Shown: positions 20,353 to 32,539 of the stretch, piece by piece | Numbering within the stretch: position 1 is the first letter of the stretch | Layout of the letters: each line of letters starts with the position of its first letter | Assembly: GCA_951802195.1 (NCBI GenBank) | Contig: OX637621.1 | Span: 1,550,001-1,614,000, forward strand | Origin: Tausonia pullulans | Taxonomy: Eukaryota > Basidiomycota > Tremellomycetes > Cystofilobasidiales > Mrakiaceae | DNA: 64,000 bases | Direction of reading: 5' to 3' | The notes under the pieces: model-generated | Seen by the model: only the letters and a program-made list of their open reading frames with translations | Database searches by the model: none | Told to the model about the DNA's origin: nothing | Translations under genes and position numbers: made by a program

Positions 20353-22117
20353 ATGCCCTCCACTCCCCCGACCATCCTTCTTTTTGGCCTCGGCGGCATC
20401 GGCGCCGTCTACGCCCTTCTCCTCACCAAGGCCGGCGCCAAAGTCCATGTCGTCGCCCGGTCCAACCTGGAGCAGGTTCGTGAGCACGGGCTCGACTATG
20501 AGAGCGTGACCTTTGGCAAGATCGATGGCGTTCGGTTCGCTGGAGGTATGAATGGAGCAGAGATCTAAGGAGAGATGGAGTGCATGGCTCGCTGACGGGG
20601 ACATGTCGGCTGTCTGTCTCGTCCTTCCGTCCTCCCTGCCTACACACACACCCAGTCCACAAGACTCCTAAAGACGCCCACGCTGCCGTGCCCGTATTTG
20701 ACTATGTCATCTGTACGTCCGTCCTGCAGGCGAAGAAAAGAAAAGACGAGCGAGAGACCGGGAGCGGGCCGCGTCTTCCTTCCAACGCCGGCTGTAGCCG
20801 GCAAACCGCTGACCCTCCGGCCCCGCCCCCGTTCCAACTCCATCCCAGGCTGCTCCAAGGCGCTCCTTTCGAGCAAGCCTGCCCTCGAGGAGATCATTGC
20901 TCCTGCCGTGACAGAAGGCAAGACGACCATCATGATCGTCCAGAACGGCGTCGGAGCCGAGGCGCGTGAGTCAATGGTGGGCGTGGCAAGCGTTGTGCGT
21001 CTCTCGCTGACGGTCTGCGGTGTCAACACAAAGCGCTCAAGGCTGCGTTCCCGACGAACCCAATTCTCACTTGGTATGCCATTCGTTTCACCTTGCAGAA
21101 GGTTGCCAGCTCACTTTGCATTTATCCCTCAGTGTCACCTGGATCGGTGCCGCCCAGCCTGCGCCCGGCAAGATCATCCACAACAACCTCCCCTCACCCT
21201 GTATGCAGTTCGGCCCTTACACCGAGCCAAACGGAGCCGACGACACCGTCGAGATGGAGCGTGCGAACACGCTCAAGACGCTCTTTGATTCCGTTGAGGG
21301 CGTCAAGAGCGAGGTGATGGAGGACATGCAGACGGAGCGGTGGAAGAAAGTCATCTGGTGCGCTGGACCCCTCCCTGTGCGCGGAAAGAATGTAGCTGAT
21401 GCGCTTGGCGACTCAGGAACGCCGCTTGGAACCCGACGACGGCGCTCGTGCAGTACAATACCGCCAAGTTTATGGCGGCCACTCCTTACTCGGAGGACCT
21501 TTGCCGGAACCTCAGTTGCGTCCTGTGTCGCCTTATTTTGACCGACTTAAAACTGACCTATGCTCTGGAAACAAACAATCAGTGAAGGAAGTTGTCGCCG
21601 TAGCTCAGGCGCTTGGTCACAAAGTCCCAGACTCGGAGGTCGAGGTCCTCATGTCGCGTTGTGCGTTTGGTCTTTCTCGTCCTCCTCTTCCATCCTTCCT
21701 TCCTTCTCTCAACAGCTGAACGACCGAATTTGCCTTCCGCCGGCCTCAGGCATGGCCCACAAGCAGGGCCTCAACTCGTCCATGATGGCCGACGTCGCGA
21801 ACGGGTCGCCTTCCGAGGTCGAAGGTCTGTCGTTGCATCTGCCCTCTCCGAGTCGCACCCGTCGTCTTCGTTTCCCAGGACTAGCTGACGATGGCTGCCG
21901 ACCTAGTCATCCTCGGCACGCCCCTGCGAGAGGCCAAGCGCCTCGGGATGGCCGTCCCCATCCTCGAGACGCTGTACTGCTGCGTACGTCTATCTCTCCT
22001 ATTCCCTAGACCACGTCGTGCGCACACCACTGAAGTTGTTCGGACACCCAACGACAGATGAAGGCTGTCGACCTCCGAAACGAGGACCGAAGGGCGGAGG
22101 CGAAGAAGGAGGCTTGA
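20353..22117 (+). CDS. 2-dehydropantoate 2-reductase (ketopantoate reductase)
   Basis: Ten exons (20353-20545, 20656-20712, 20849-20965, 21034-21073, 21133-21357, 21417-21514, 21583-21660, 21750-21824, 21907-21983, 22058-22117) give 339 residues. The N-terminal Rossmann motif FGLGGIG binds NADPH; VQNGVGAEA and the ERWKKVIWNAAWNP block with the catalytic lysine are typical of ApbA/PanE. The enzyme reduces ketopantoate to pantoate in pantothenate and coenzyme A synthesis. Exon 4 is only 40 nt and exon 2 57 nt. The donor after exon 6 reads GTTGCG, unusual but required to keep CRNLMKEVV in frame. Divergent from the aldolase, convergent with the stress-protein gene. A broader ApbA-family ketoreductase role cannot be excluded. 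Confidence 0.9.
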
Positions 22118-22411
22118 TGGGCGACCAGATGTACCGAACAAGGGGAGAAAGGAATGAATTATTGAGTCTCCTCAAGGAGGCCATTGAGCCAACAGACCAT
22201 CTAGATCGTCAACTTGTGACGGCGAGGGGGGAAACTGGCTTTGAAAGATCGTGACAGAGAAGGAGCTTTCGGTTGGGGAGGGAGGGGGGGGGGGGCTACG
22301 TAAACGAAACTGGGAAAGCGGGACGAGATGAGAAAGAAGAAAAAGAGAGGGGTATGTAACAGGTACAACGGAAGATTAACAAGAAAAGGAGAGAATTGGG
22401 AAGACGGCCGC

Positions 22412-24226
22412 TCAGTAGTGCTTGTCCATCGCAGCAACCTCGCGATCTTGCTCCGAGTGGCCCTTGTCGTCCTCCTCAGCCTCGATCTTTAGAAGAGAAG
22501 AAGCAAATAAGTCAGTGAGGAGAAAAAGAAAGGGAGAGAGAGAAAGGGCTATCCACATCAGCCGCATCGATGACATCGTTTTCCTCCTTGCCACCGGTCG
22601 TCTTCTCGATCGCCGCCTTAGCGAGCGGGACCCGGACGCTCTGCCTTAGCAAGGCTGGGTCAGTCCGCTTAAGATGTCTCTTGAGTCGCCTTCGAGCGAT
22701 CATGACTGGCGCGCTCGACTTTTGCACGAGGTAGTGCGACATTGAACCGAGGATTGTGCCCTTGAGCTTGCCGAGACCACGAGATCCTACGATGGCGAGC
22801 GTCGGGTCGAGGAAGTCGATGAGGTCGAGTAGCATGTGTCGCGCATTCTTGGTATGAACGGCCTGGCAGATGACGGTGATGTGGAGGTGAGTTCTCTGAA
22901 GCAAGGCGTTGACTTGGCGGGCGAGCATCTGGACGAGCGTTTGACGCTCCCGTTGGATCTTGATCTTCTCCGCCCGATCCTGCGTGTTATGTTGACCGTG
23001 GCCCTCTTTGGGGTCAACCTTGGATTCGTCCTCGTGAACGTTGACGACCCAGACCTCGTCGCCGTCTCTAGCGACGGTGCCGATGGCCCACTCGACAGCG
23101 TAGCCGGACTCCTCACTGAGATCGGAAGCGACGACATACCGCCTCTGTCTTCCTCCTTTTCGTTCGAGCGCCGCCTCTGGGTCACCCTGGACAATCCGAA
23201 GCGTGCAACGATCGCGGCCGAACTCGGGCCGGCCCGAGACAGTCTTGAGGGCGTGATAAGGCGAGGACGAGGATGAGGCATTAGACGTGTTGTGTCGAAC
23301 GACGGGAAACGGCTCGGGAGGCGGAATGATGACGTTGGGACCTTCACCAAGGTCGCGCGGGAGATCCTGGTCGAGGTCCGACAGGGGCATCTCGCCTGAG
23401 GTGGAAATAGGTCAGCGATTCCGCTCGCCTGCTCATCCTCGCGGGATCTGGGCATACCTTTCTCATCAGGGATCAGCGACGCCTCGGCGTTCGCAAGCGT
23501 GTTGTCTTCCGTCTCAACATCGAACCCATCGTCGTCCCAATCATCCTCCTCCTCATCCTCCGTTCCTTGTCCCCCCGCGCCTACCAAACCATCCTCGAAG
23601 GTCTGTCCATCGGCATGCGCCTCCCCGGCCGTCGACGTCCCCGTGTCCTCGCCATCGGAGTCCGAGTCGGCCGCCTCGGACCGACTCCCCCTCAGCGCGC
23701 CGACGTTGTCGGGGCTAGGGCTTCTAGCACGGGATCGAGACCGCGCCGACCGGAAGAAGGGTGACATTGAGCGGGTCTGGACACGCTGAGAGGATCGACC
23801 GCGACCGTCATCGTGATCGTCTTCGTCACCGCTGCGTGCGCCGTTGGACGCAGCGGACGCAGAGGGCCGCTCGACCGCTGGCGTCGGCGGAGTGTAGTTG
23901 ACCAAGGGGACCCCACTGACGGGAGCAAGCTGGGTCGTCGAGGACGACGGGGAGCCGTAAGCCTTGCGGCCGAAAAGGCTCAGACGAGGTCGCGAGTCCG
24001 AGGAGTTGGCGCCTCCCGAACTGGAGGACTGCGTCAAAGAGGCTTGGTAAAGCGGGGCAGTCCCGAGGGCGGCGGCGGCCCCCGAGGCTGCGAAAATGCC
24101 CGCGACAATGGAGGCGGCCTCCTCGTCGTGCTCTGAAAGGTGTCAGGTCAGTATGTGAGTCGAGAGTGCGGGGATAAAGGGCGGGGTGGATGACACGCGC
24201 GGCGCGTAATCACCCTCCTCCGACAT
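22412..24226 (-). CDS. Universal stress protein (UspA) domain protein
   Basis: Four exons (24226-24214, 24132-23458, 23395-22557, 22486-22412) make 533 residues. Exon 1 is only 13 nt (M-S-E-E plus one base). Residues 1-230 are disordered, with an Ala-rich stretch, Arg/Ser clusters and a strong acidic run (EDEEEDDWDDD). The UspA domain lies at about 313-465, with YVVASDLSEES at its start and the ATP-binding pattern GSRGLGKLKG...GSMSHYLV. The tail is charged. Fungal UspA proteins of this kind are phosphorylated and linked to stress signalling, but their reaction is not known. Convergent with ketopantoate reductase; 2.3 kb of upstream DNA separates it from the next gene. Confidence 0.88.
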
Positions 24227-26542
24227 GACAACATGCCAACGCACTCTTTGCCTTTTCATTCAGCTTCTTCGGCGTCGGTCGGTGATCATCTCGCTTGACG
24301 TCCCCGAGGGGGGCGATAAGCGACCCCAGTGGAAGGGACCGGATGACCTTGTTCCGGCGAGAGACAGCCGACGAGGAAGACGAAGAGGACGAGGTTGGCT
24401 TTGAGAGGGGGGGGGAGGGAAGGTTTAAGATGTCAGCATCTGGAATGCAGAAAGACCACTAATCTGAACAACCACGAATCGACGAAGGGTTACACATGAG
24501 GAGGACGCGAGGATAACTGAAGAGGCGGCGGAGGGCCGTCCCGATCCGGCCCGTTCGATGCACGAGGCCCCGCCTCGTCCTCCTGCTCAGCGCCGTTCTC
24601 CTGCCTCCCTATCTCTCTCACAAGACATCACGCAGCCAGGCAGGGAGTTCTAGTGGCGGCCATGGACCAAGAGGATCTGGATGGGAAGGGGCCTGGACGA
24701 GGCAAGAGGGAGGGGGTACATCGTCCTTCTCGGCACGCGTGGAAGACTCGGTCGTGAGACACGATGGCTATCCATCTGCGAGCCTCTCTCGCTCGAGCAG
24801 TCCGACGAATCCTCCTCCTATACATTCCACTCCTCCATTTCACGGGCAAGCGGGGGTGCGAGGGAATGAGGAGAGGGAGACGGGGGGAGCAAGCCCCTCC
24901 TCCGCTTCCCCTTGGCGCGGTCCGACCGTGGCTTCCGTCCACACACGCGTGTCTTGGAAGGAAGGCCTGGCAACTCTCGACGAACAAAGCAAGCAGAGAA
25001 GCAGGCACTCACGGGGTCGCTGTCCGTCTTGGAGGAGAAGATGGACTTTGCGCTCGTCGGGAGCGAGGACGTACGTGGGCCAAGAGGGGCCATCGGGTGC
25101 GGTCTATCTGTGGACTCTTAGCGGAGTGGGTGGGGGTTTGGGAGAGAGAGCCGAGGTGACAACGAGGACAGGCGAGTGTCCCTTGACTGAGTGGATGAGA
25201 GGGTGAGCGGAGGGGTGGTCGATGTGCGTGCCAGGGAGGATGGGCCGGCAATGATGATGGTCGGTGAAAGACGAGGAAACGGGCTCGAGGCGAGGCGGTG
25301 GAGGGCGTGCGGCAGACAACACGCGAGCGAGCGCGTGGGAGAGGAAGCAAGGGGGCCAGCTCGCAGGCCTCGACCACCCTGCACCTTCAGGCCTGCGCCG
25401 CGGGGAGGTGGGATGGGCCAGCAGGGTCACATGTTTGAGATGAGGACATCATGCACTCTTGGCGGGTGGCAGCACCGAGCGTGCATGCTGGCGAGGAAAG
25501 GCATGTTGTGAGGAGACAGAGGGAGGGGGCGGCCGCATCCGCAGCTTATCTGCGCACGCCTGACCGCCAGAGGTCCGGTCCCTTGGAACGCTCTCCTTGG
25601 CCTCGTCTTGCCAGCTACAATCCAGATCGAATGCTGTGAGCGGTGACCTCCGGACAGGTTGTCGAATGGCTTCGCTTCCCACACATGCCAAGACGCGCGA
25701 TTCTGTTATCAAGCGGGACCTACCGCGCCCCGGCCAGCTGCACGGCCGTCAGCCCGCTTGTCCTTCTTAGCCTATCTGGGCCTGAGAATGACTAGTAGAG
25801 AGCGAAGCACGTCCTGCACAGACGACGCAAGCGGCCAGCCGACGTGAGGGTCTTCGCCTCTCTGAACTCTCCCCTGCATGACCTCCCTCAAGGCCCTTCG
25901 AAACCCGCGTCTTTTGACCGAAACGACTCTTCGGATCCGCGACCTCGGCCCTCTGCTGCGAGAGCTGTGTGATCCCGAGAGGAGAGCCGTAGGAACCAAC
26001 CGTCGATGTTCAATGCTTGAGTGGCAGGCAGGCCAGGGTATTTTCTCATGCGCACCACCTGGACTGACCCGCCAGGTTGCAGTCTTGCATGCTGGTACCA
26101 GATTCGCGAAATCTGCTGTGAGATGGGCTGACCCACACGAGACAGCTGTCCTGCGGCAGGGTGAGGAGGCGGACACCCAACTGGGCTGGTCGGACCAGTT
26201 CCCACGGCTTGACAACGCCTTCGCCCGCGAAGGCCGTCTCCGAGTCCCTGCCCCTCTCCAACCGCCAGCCTCATCCTGATCCACCTTCTCTGCTGCAACC
26301 TACAACTCGGGCTTCTTGGCTCGGCTTCACTAACATCAGCCCAGAATCCACTCCGCCTGCCGGAAGAGCGCTCGCACAGGACGCCGTCGTCCTCTTATCG
26401 TCCCCTCCACCTTCCCCCACCTCTTGCAACCGCGTCTCCCCCCCCCGCTTCTTCCCGTTAAGCCCGACTTGACGTCGCCGTAGACCGCGTCGACCACCTT
26501 TCCATCCTTCAACCCTCCGACCCTCCTTCTCCTTTTGGGAGG
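24227..26542. other. 2.3-kb divergent intergenic region
   Basis: Separates the stress-protein gene from the first zinc-cluster factor. It has several overlapping open frames of 60-155 codons, none with a recognisable motif or convincing splicing partner. A run of 9 G lies near 24411. Long upstream regions are common for regulated transcription factor genes, so this may be mostly regulatory; an unrecognised gene is possible. Confidence 0.5.
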
Positions 26543-29500
26543 ATGCCCACTGCGCCCGAAGGGCCCGCGTCGTCTGGATCCAAGTCACCAAGGGACGAGG
26601 AAGCCAACAAGGTGAGCGTTGCTTTGCTTCCTCTCCCTAAGCGGTCGCTGCCGACCGAGCCCGCTCTTCCTTCATCCCCCATTGTCGAATGACTGACAGC
26701 CCTCACCCTACGTGCCACAGAAGGCGAAGCAGGCCAAGCTCAAGCGGAGCCGAGACGGTTGCTTCACCTGCAGGTGAGAAGGCATTCCGTCCCTCCCTCC
26801 TTCCCCGTCCCGCTTCTGCTCCACAGACAACTCTCTATGTCTTGCGAGGCCTATCCAGAACGTTGACTCGTTCACTGCCTTTCCCTCGTCGCGTCTCGTT
26901 CCTTCATCTTGGCCCCGTCCCGCTCCGCTCGTCCACCGCTTAGGTCCCGCAAGTGAGTCAGCTCGATATCGCGCCCCTTTCCTTCGGCCTGCCTGGACTT
27001 GTGTCCTGACGAGTATCTGCCTCATTCCCTCTCCCACAAAAGGAAACGATGTGATCTCCAACGACCGACCTGCGGAAGCTGGTGCGTATCAGGCTGAGCA
27101 GCTTGAGGGTGCCATCCCTTCCCTCCCCACCCGTCCCATTCTACCCCGCGACCCGTCCAGTCGCCCTGGATCCCTGTATACACCGCCTCAAAGAAGCCCA
27201 CCATGATCCTCACCTCAGGATCCTGGTCCGCGTAATGCTAGGGTGGTGCAGGTGCTTGAGCGCCTGCTGGACGGCTAAGCAGAGACGAGGTTGGCTTCGA
27301 GTAGGACTAGGTCGTTCGCCCGGCCACTTCCTCCGAGAACACTAGCCCAGTCGCTGTCACCCGATCGACTCGAGACCGAAGATCGTTGTCGCTGTCCCTC
27401 TTACACACTTGTCGTCCTCTCAAGCTGACTTCCCCTTCCCCTCCCTTTTCGCCAGCGAGCGTCTTTCCCTCCAATGCGCCTTCCCGGAGCTTATTGAGGA
27501 CCCAGACACCGGCGAGCTCGTTACAGTAAAGCAGCCCAACAAGCGTCGCAACCCCACAGGATCCAATGGCGACAATGACTCGGACGGCTCTGCTCGGAAA
27601 CGTCGACCGACGAACACTAGCGATGGCAGTGGTGGTGGAGGTGGTGCGGATGGCTTCCCAGGAGCGGACTCACAGACCCCTGAGCCTTCGTGCTCAAAGG
27701 ACGCTAAGGGGAAGGGCAAGGCGAGGGCTAACGGGGAGCGTAACGGTAGCGGCGGCAACGGCCACGGCTACGGTGGGAGCTCCAATTATCGCCGTGGTGG
27801 GTCCGATGGGTCTTCCTCGGACGGAGAGGGCGTCCACGGTGGCCGGCGGAATGGCGGCAGCGGCGGCTTTGACCCGCTCGCGCCTTATCAGCTCCAGCAG
27901 GCTCAGCGAACTCAACAGCTGCAGCACCAGCAGCGCAACCAGCAGCATCCCTTCCCCATGCAGCAGCCGCCGCAGCACCAGCTCGTCCTTCAGGGCCACC
28001 AGCAGCAGCACCAACTCGGCAATCGTGGAACACATCCGGCCACGATCACCTTCAAGGACATGGTCGGCTACATGCTCGATCCAGACTCCACCTCTAGTTG
28101 GGATCCCTCGCGGCAGCAGCAGCAGCAGCAGAATAGCTCTCTTGGGCATCCCGCGAGCAGCGAAGGTCCCAATTCCGGCGTCGACACTACGCTTGTCCCC
28201 ACGGCAGGGGCAGTCCACTTTCCCTCTCCTGGCGATGAGTTCGTCCTTCCGACGTTCTCACCCTCGTCGTGGCTCCAGGATTTCTCGGGCACCCTTCCGG
28301 GTACTTCGCTGGACTCGCCTCATCCAGGCGCGGGGAACGTATCGGGCGCCGGAAGTCTTGGGCTCCCATCACCACCACCTTTCCCGTTCGACCCCACGTA
28401 TCGTAAGTGGGGTCTTGCTGTGGATGTATAAGAGTTTCAAGTTGGCGCACAGGCTAATCCCTCTTTGCTCCCGCTCTCTTTCAGCCCACCTCATACCAAT
28501 CGAGGTGCCGAATCAGCCCGTCCACCTCCCGCATCAGGCCGTCACCGGTGGCTCCCAATCTCCCTCACCAGGCTTCGGCCTCGCCTCCCCGCACAGCCGC
28601 TCGCCCATTCCCTCTATCCCCGTTAGCCAGAGTAAAACCGCAGGCCAAAACTGGGACGCCAACAACCGCGGCGTAGACGGCGGCATCAGCGGGGTCGCTC
28701 AAAGTGGCGGCGGTTATCAGCTTCCTTCGCCCTTTCTCCGTGCCGGAGGGCTTTCCAACGACCCGGACGATATTGACAAGGACGCCGTTGGCTTCGTCGC
28801 TGAGCAGACGGAGCGTGAAGCCTCGAGCGACAGGTCCTCTTCGTCTGGCTCGGGATCGTCTCGCACGGCCGAGAACCTTGCGAGGTTCCGGGAGGAGGTC
28901 CGCGTCAAGGGGTTGGCGAACATGGCGAGGCAGCAGGCGGCTGGCAGGCAAGTACTCACTATCAGCCCCAGTCTCAAGAGGCAACTTCCGGATCTGCCGC
29001 CGTTGATTGCCACCCAGGCTCCACTGTGCGTTTCTTTCCCCGCTATGTCCACTGCGCTTGGATTTCTTCCTGACCTTTTTCTCCCTTGGTATACAGCCTC
29101 ATTGACTACTTCATCAAGAAGCTCGCTCCGCTCGTCTCCGTCCTCCATCCGAACCCGGCCGCGCTCTCGCACATCTCGACATTTGACCGCAACCCACCGC
29201 CTGGAGCCGACCCAGCGGGGACGGATATCGTCACTGTCTACCTCCCAATGGCGTATGACTCGGATCTCATGGTCTGTCCAGCCGGCCCACCTCCTTTCCC
29301 CCTGTCTTCGTCTAACTCATGCTGGCTCTCTCATCACCCCACTAGCTTATTGGCATCCTCGCCTGGTCCGCCATGCACCTCGCTGACGTTGGCGAGCCCT
29401 GGTCCGACATCGCCGATGTCATGCTCCGCGAGGCAGGCGGCCGGATCGAGCATGCGCTCAAGCAGTGGCAGAAGGACCAGGCTGCGGGCAAGTCGGGCAA

Positions 29501-30771
29501 GGCGGAGGAGATCCTCGGTGGGCTCGTGCTGCTCTCAGAGGTCGAGGCGAGTGCTCGAGATTTTGTTCCGCGACGATGTGGACGACGGCGCTGAGACTTG
29601 ACCGTGCCGATTTTCCAGATTTGCCGGGGATCCACGTCCAGTGAGTCATCTCAGCCCCATAACATCTTGACGACGATCCTTTTGCTGACTCCTCAGCTGT
29701 TACTCCCATAGATTGGTACACCCCCCTCCGCCTCGCCCATTGGGTCATCCGCGGCTTTGGCGGCAAGCGGGGCCTTCAATCCATGGGTGCCCACGCCCGT
29801 TGGCTTGCCCAGAACTGGATCTACCACGAGCTCATGGTGGGCTCCGTTTCTATGTCGTGGCCCAGCAAACAGGAACTGACGTACTGATGATCACGGCAGA
29901 GCTCAACCGCCTCGCTTGAGGGTCCTATGCTCGAGCCGGATGAATATGCGGTTCTCCTCGCTGGGTCGATGAACTCGTTTATGGTCAGTCCAGCTTCACG
30001 CCCGAAATGATGGCGACCCGTCACTCACCCGTGCTTCTTACCAGGGCGCTTGCATGCCCGTTTTCCAAATCATTGCCGAGATCAGCCGGCTCTCGGTCGA
30101 TGCCGCCCGATGCATCACCTACGCCGACCGAGAAGAGCGGATCGAGTCGCTCCGCGTGCTTGCGGCCAAGGAGAGCCGGATCAAAGCTCGCCTCGACTCG
30201 GTCTACCCAAACCTGCAGAACGTCGAGGACCCGATATCGCCGACGTCGTCGTACTTCTTCGTGGCGTTCCGGTGCTTTGTCCTCACAGCGCGACTCTTCC
30301 TTCGTCAGGTCGTCAGGTACGTCGCCACCTCTTGCGCCACTTAGAGCTTGAGCTGACTCATCTCTCATCTCTCCTTCCTTCACAGTCACTGCAACGCGCA
30401 TTCGCTCGTCTCGCAGCTTCTCGTTACCCAGCTTCTCTCAAGCATCGCCTTTGTCGTTGGCACCCCGGCCGAATCGTCCCTCCTCTTCCCGATCTTCATC
30501 GCCGGCGTTGATGCCACCGTCGAGCGCGACCGCAGCGAGGTCGCTCAGCTCTTCAAGATGATCGACCAGAATTGCCGGATCGGCAACATCGCAACGGCAT
30601 TTCTTCTCTTGGAGGAGGTCTGGGCCCGCAACGAGGGTGGCACTCGGTGGGTCGCCAGTCTTTGCCGCTGGGCTGACTCTGATTCGATGTGCTGACTGAG
30701 CTCATTCTTTTAGCTGGGTCAACTGGGCCCTCATCTCCAAGGAGAAGGGATGGAACATCTCCTTTGCCTGA
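26543..30771 (+). CDS. Zn2Cys6 transcription factor with fungal_trans_2 domain
   Basis: Fourteen exons (26543-26611, 26721-26773, 26944-26952, 27043-27081, 27456-28402, 28485-29025, 29097-29271, 29346-29546, 29619-29640, 29697-29836, 29900-29983, 30045-30316, 30386-30646, 30714-30771) encode 956 residues. The zinc cluster (about 37-65) reads CFTCR-SRK-KRCD...TCGSC-ERLSLQC and is spread over four exons, one of 9 nt. A long Gly/Ser/Gln-rich linker follows, then a ligand- or dimer-type regulatory domain (about 553-950) with the conserved IDYF, LAWSAMHLAD and C-terminal EEVWARN blocks of fungal_trans_2. It should bind DNA in the nucleus; the target genes are unknown. The intron after 29546 starts with GC, not GT. 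Confidence 0.88.
29547..29618 (+). other. GC-AG intron
   Basis: The donor is GAG|GCGAGT and the acceptor ttttccag. Using it joins LLSEVE to ICRGSTS in frame; no GT donor nearby preserves the sequence. GC-AG introns are a known minor class of U2 introns. Confidence 0.7.
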
Positions 30772-32100
<1,329 letters not shown>

Positions 32101-32539
32101 GGCGAAGGGGTGGCAGAAGAAGTGCGGTGAGGATGTCGAGGTGAGAGAGATTGGGAGTTGGGAGCGAGAGCGAGACGGCGAGGCGCGGGCTCTGCGTCAG
32201 CGAGCCGTTACGTGCTGTGAGGCTCCTGTCCCACGGTCATCTTCGGGGTCCCACCGCGGGAAGGCATGGTGCAGACAGCTCAAGAGCGACCCTGCGGCTT
32301 CTCAGTGGGAAGAAGGAGTGGAGCGGGCGAGGGTCGAAGCAGAGATGCATGGTAACCGCACAGCGTCACCAGTCTCGCTGAGAACTCGCCCGCCTGCTGC
32401 CCGCCCTCTCGCCTCTCGCCCAGCTGGAGAGTTCGCTGTTCTCCATCCATCACCCCCGACGCTCCCCTTCCTTCAGCATCTTCAGACCTTCTACTGCACC
32501 CCGGACAAATCCCACAATCCCCCCATTGAGCCTGCCTCC
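32101..32539. promoter_or_regulatory. Shared divergent promoter, RIB4 / CAC2
   Basis: The 439 bp between the divergent ATGs contain both promoters. The plus-strand half (32395-32535) is CT-rich just before the CAC2 start. No specific site is claimed. Confidence 0.5.

Noticed and set aside
24628-25430. Overlapping frames of 60-155 codons between the stress protein and the zinc-cluster factor
   Set aside because: Open on both strands at once, low-complexity translations, and no splicing that yields a known domain.
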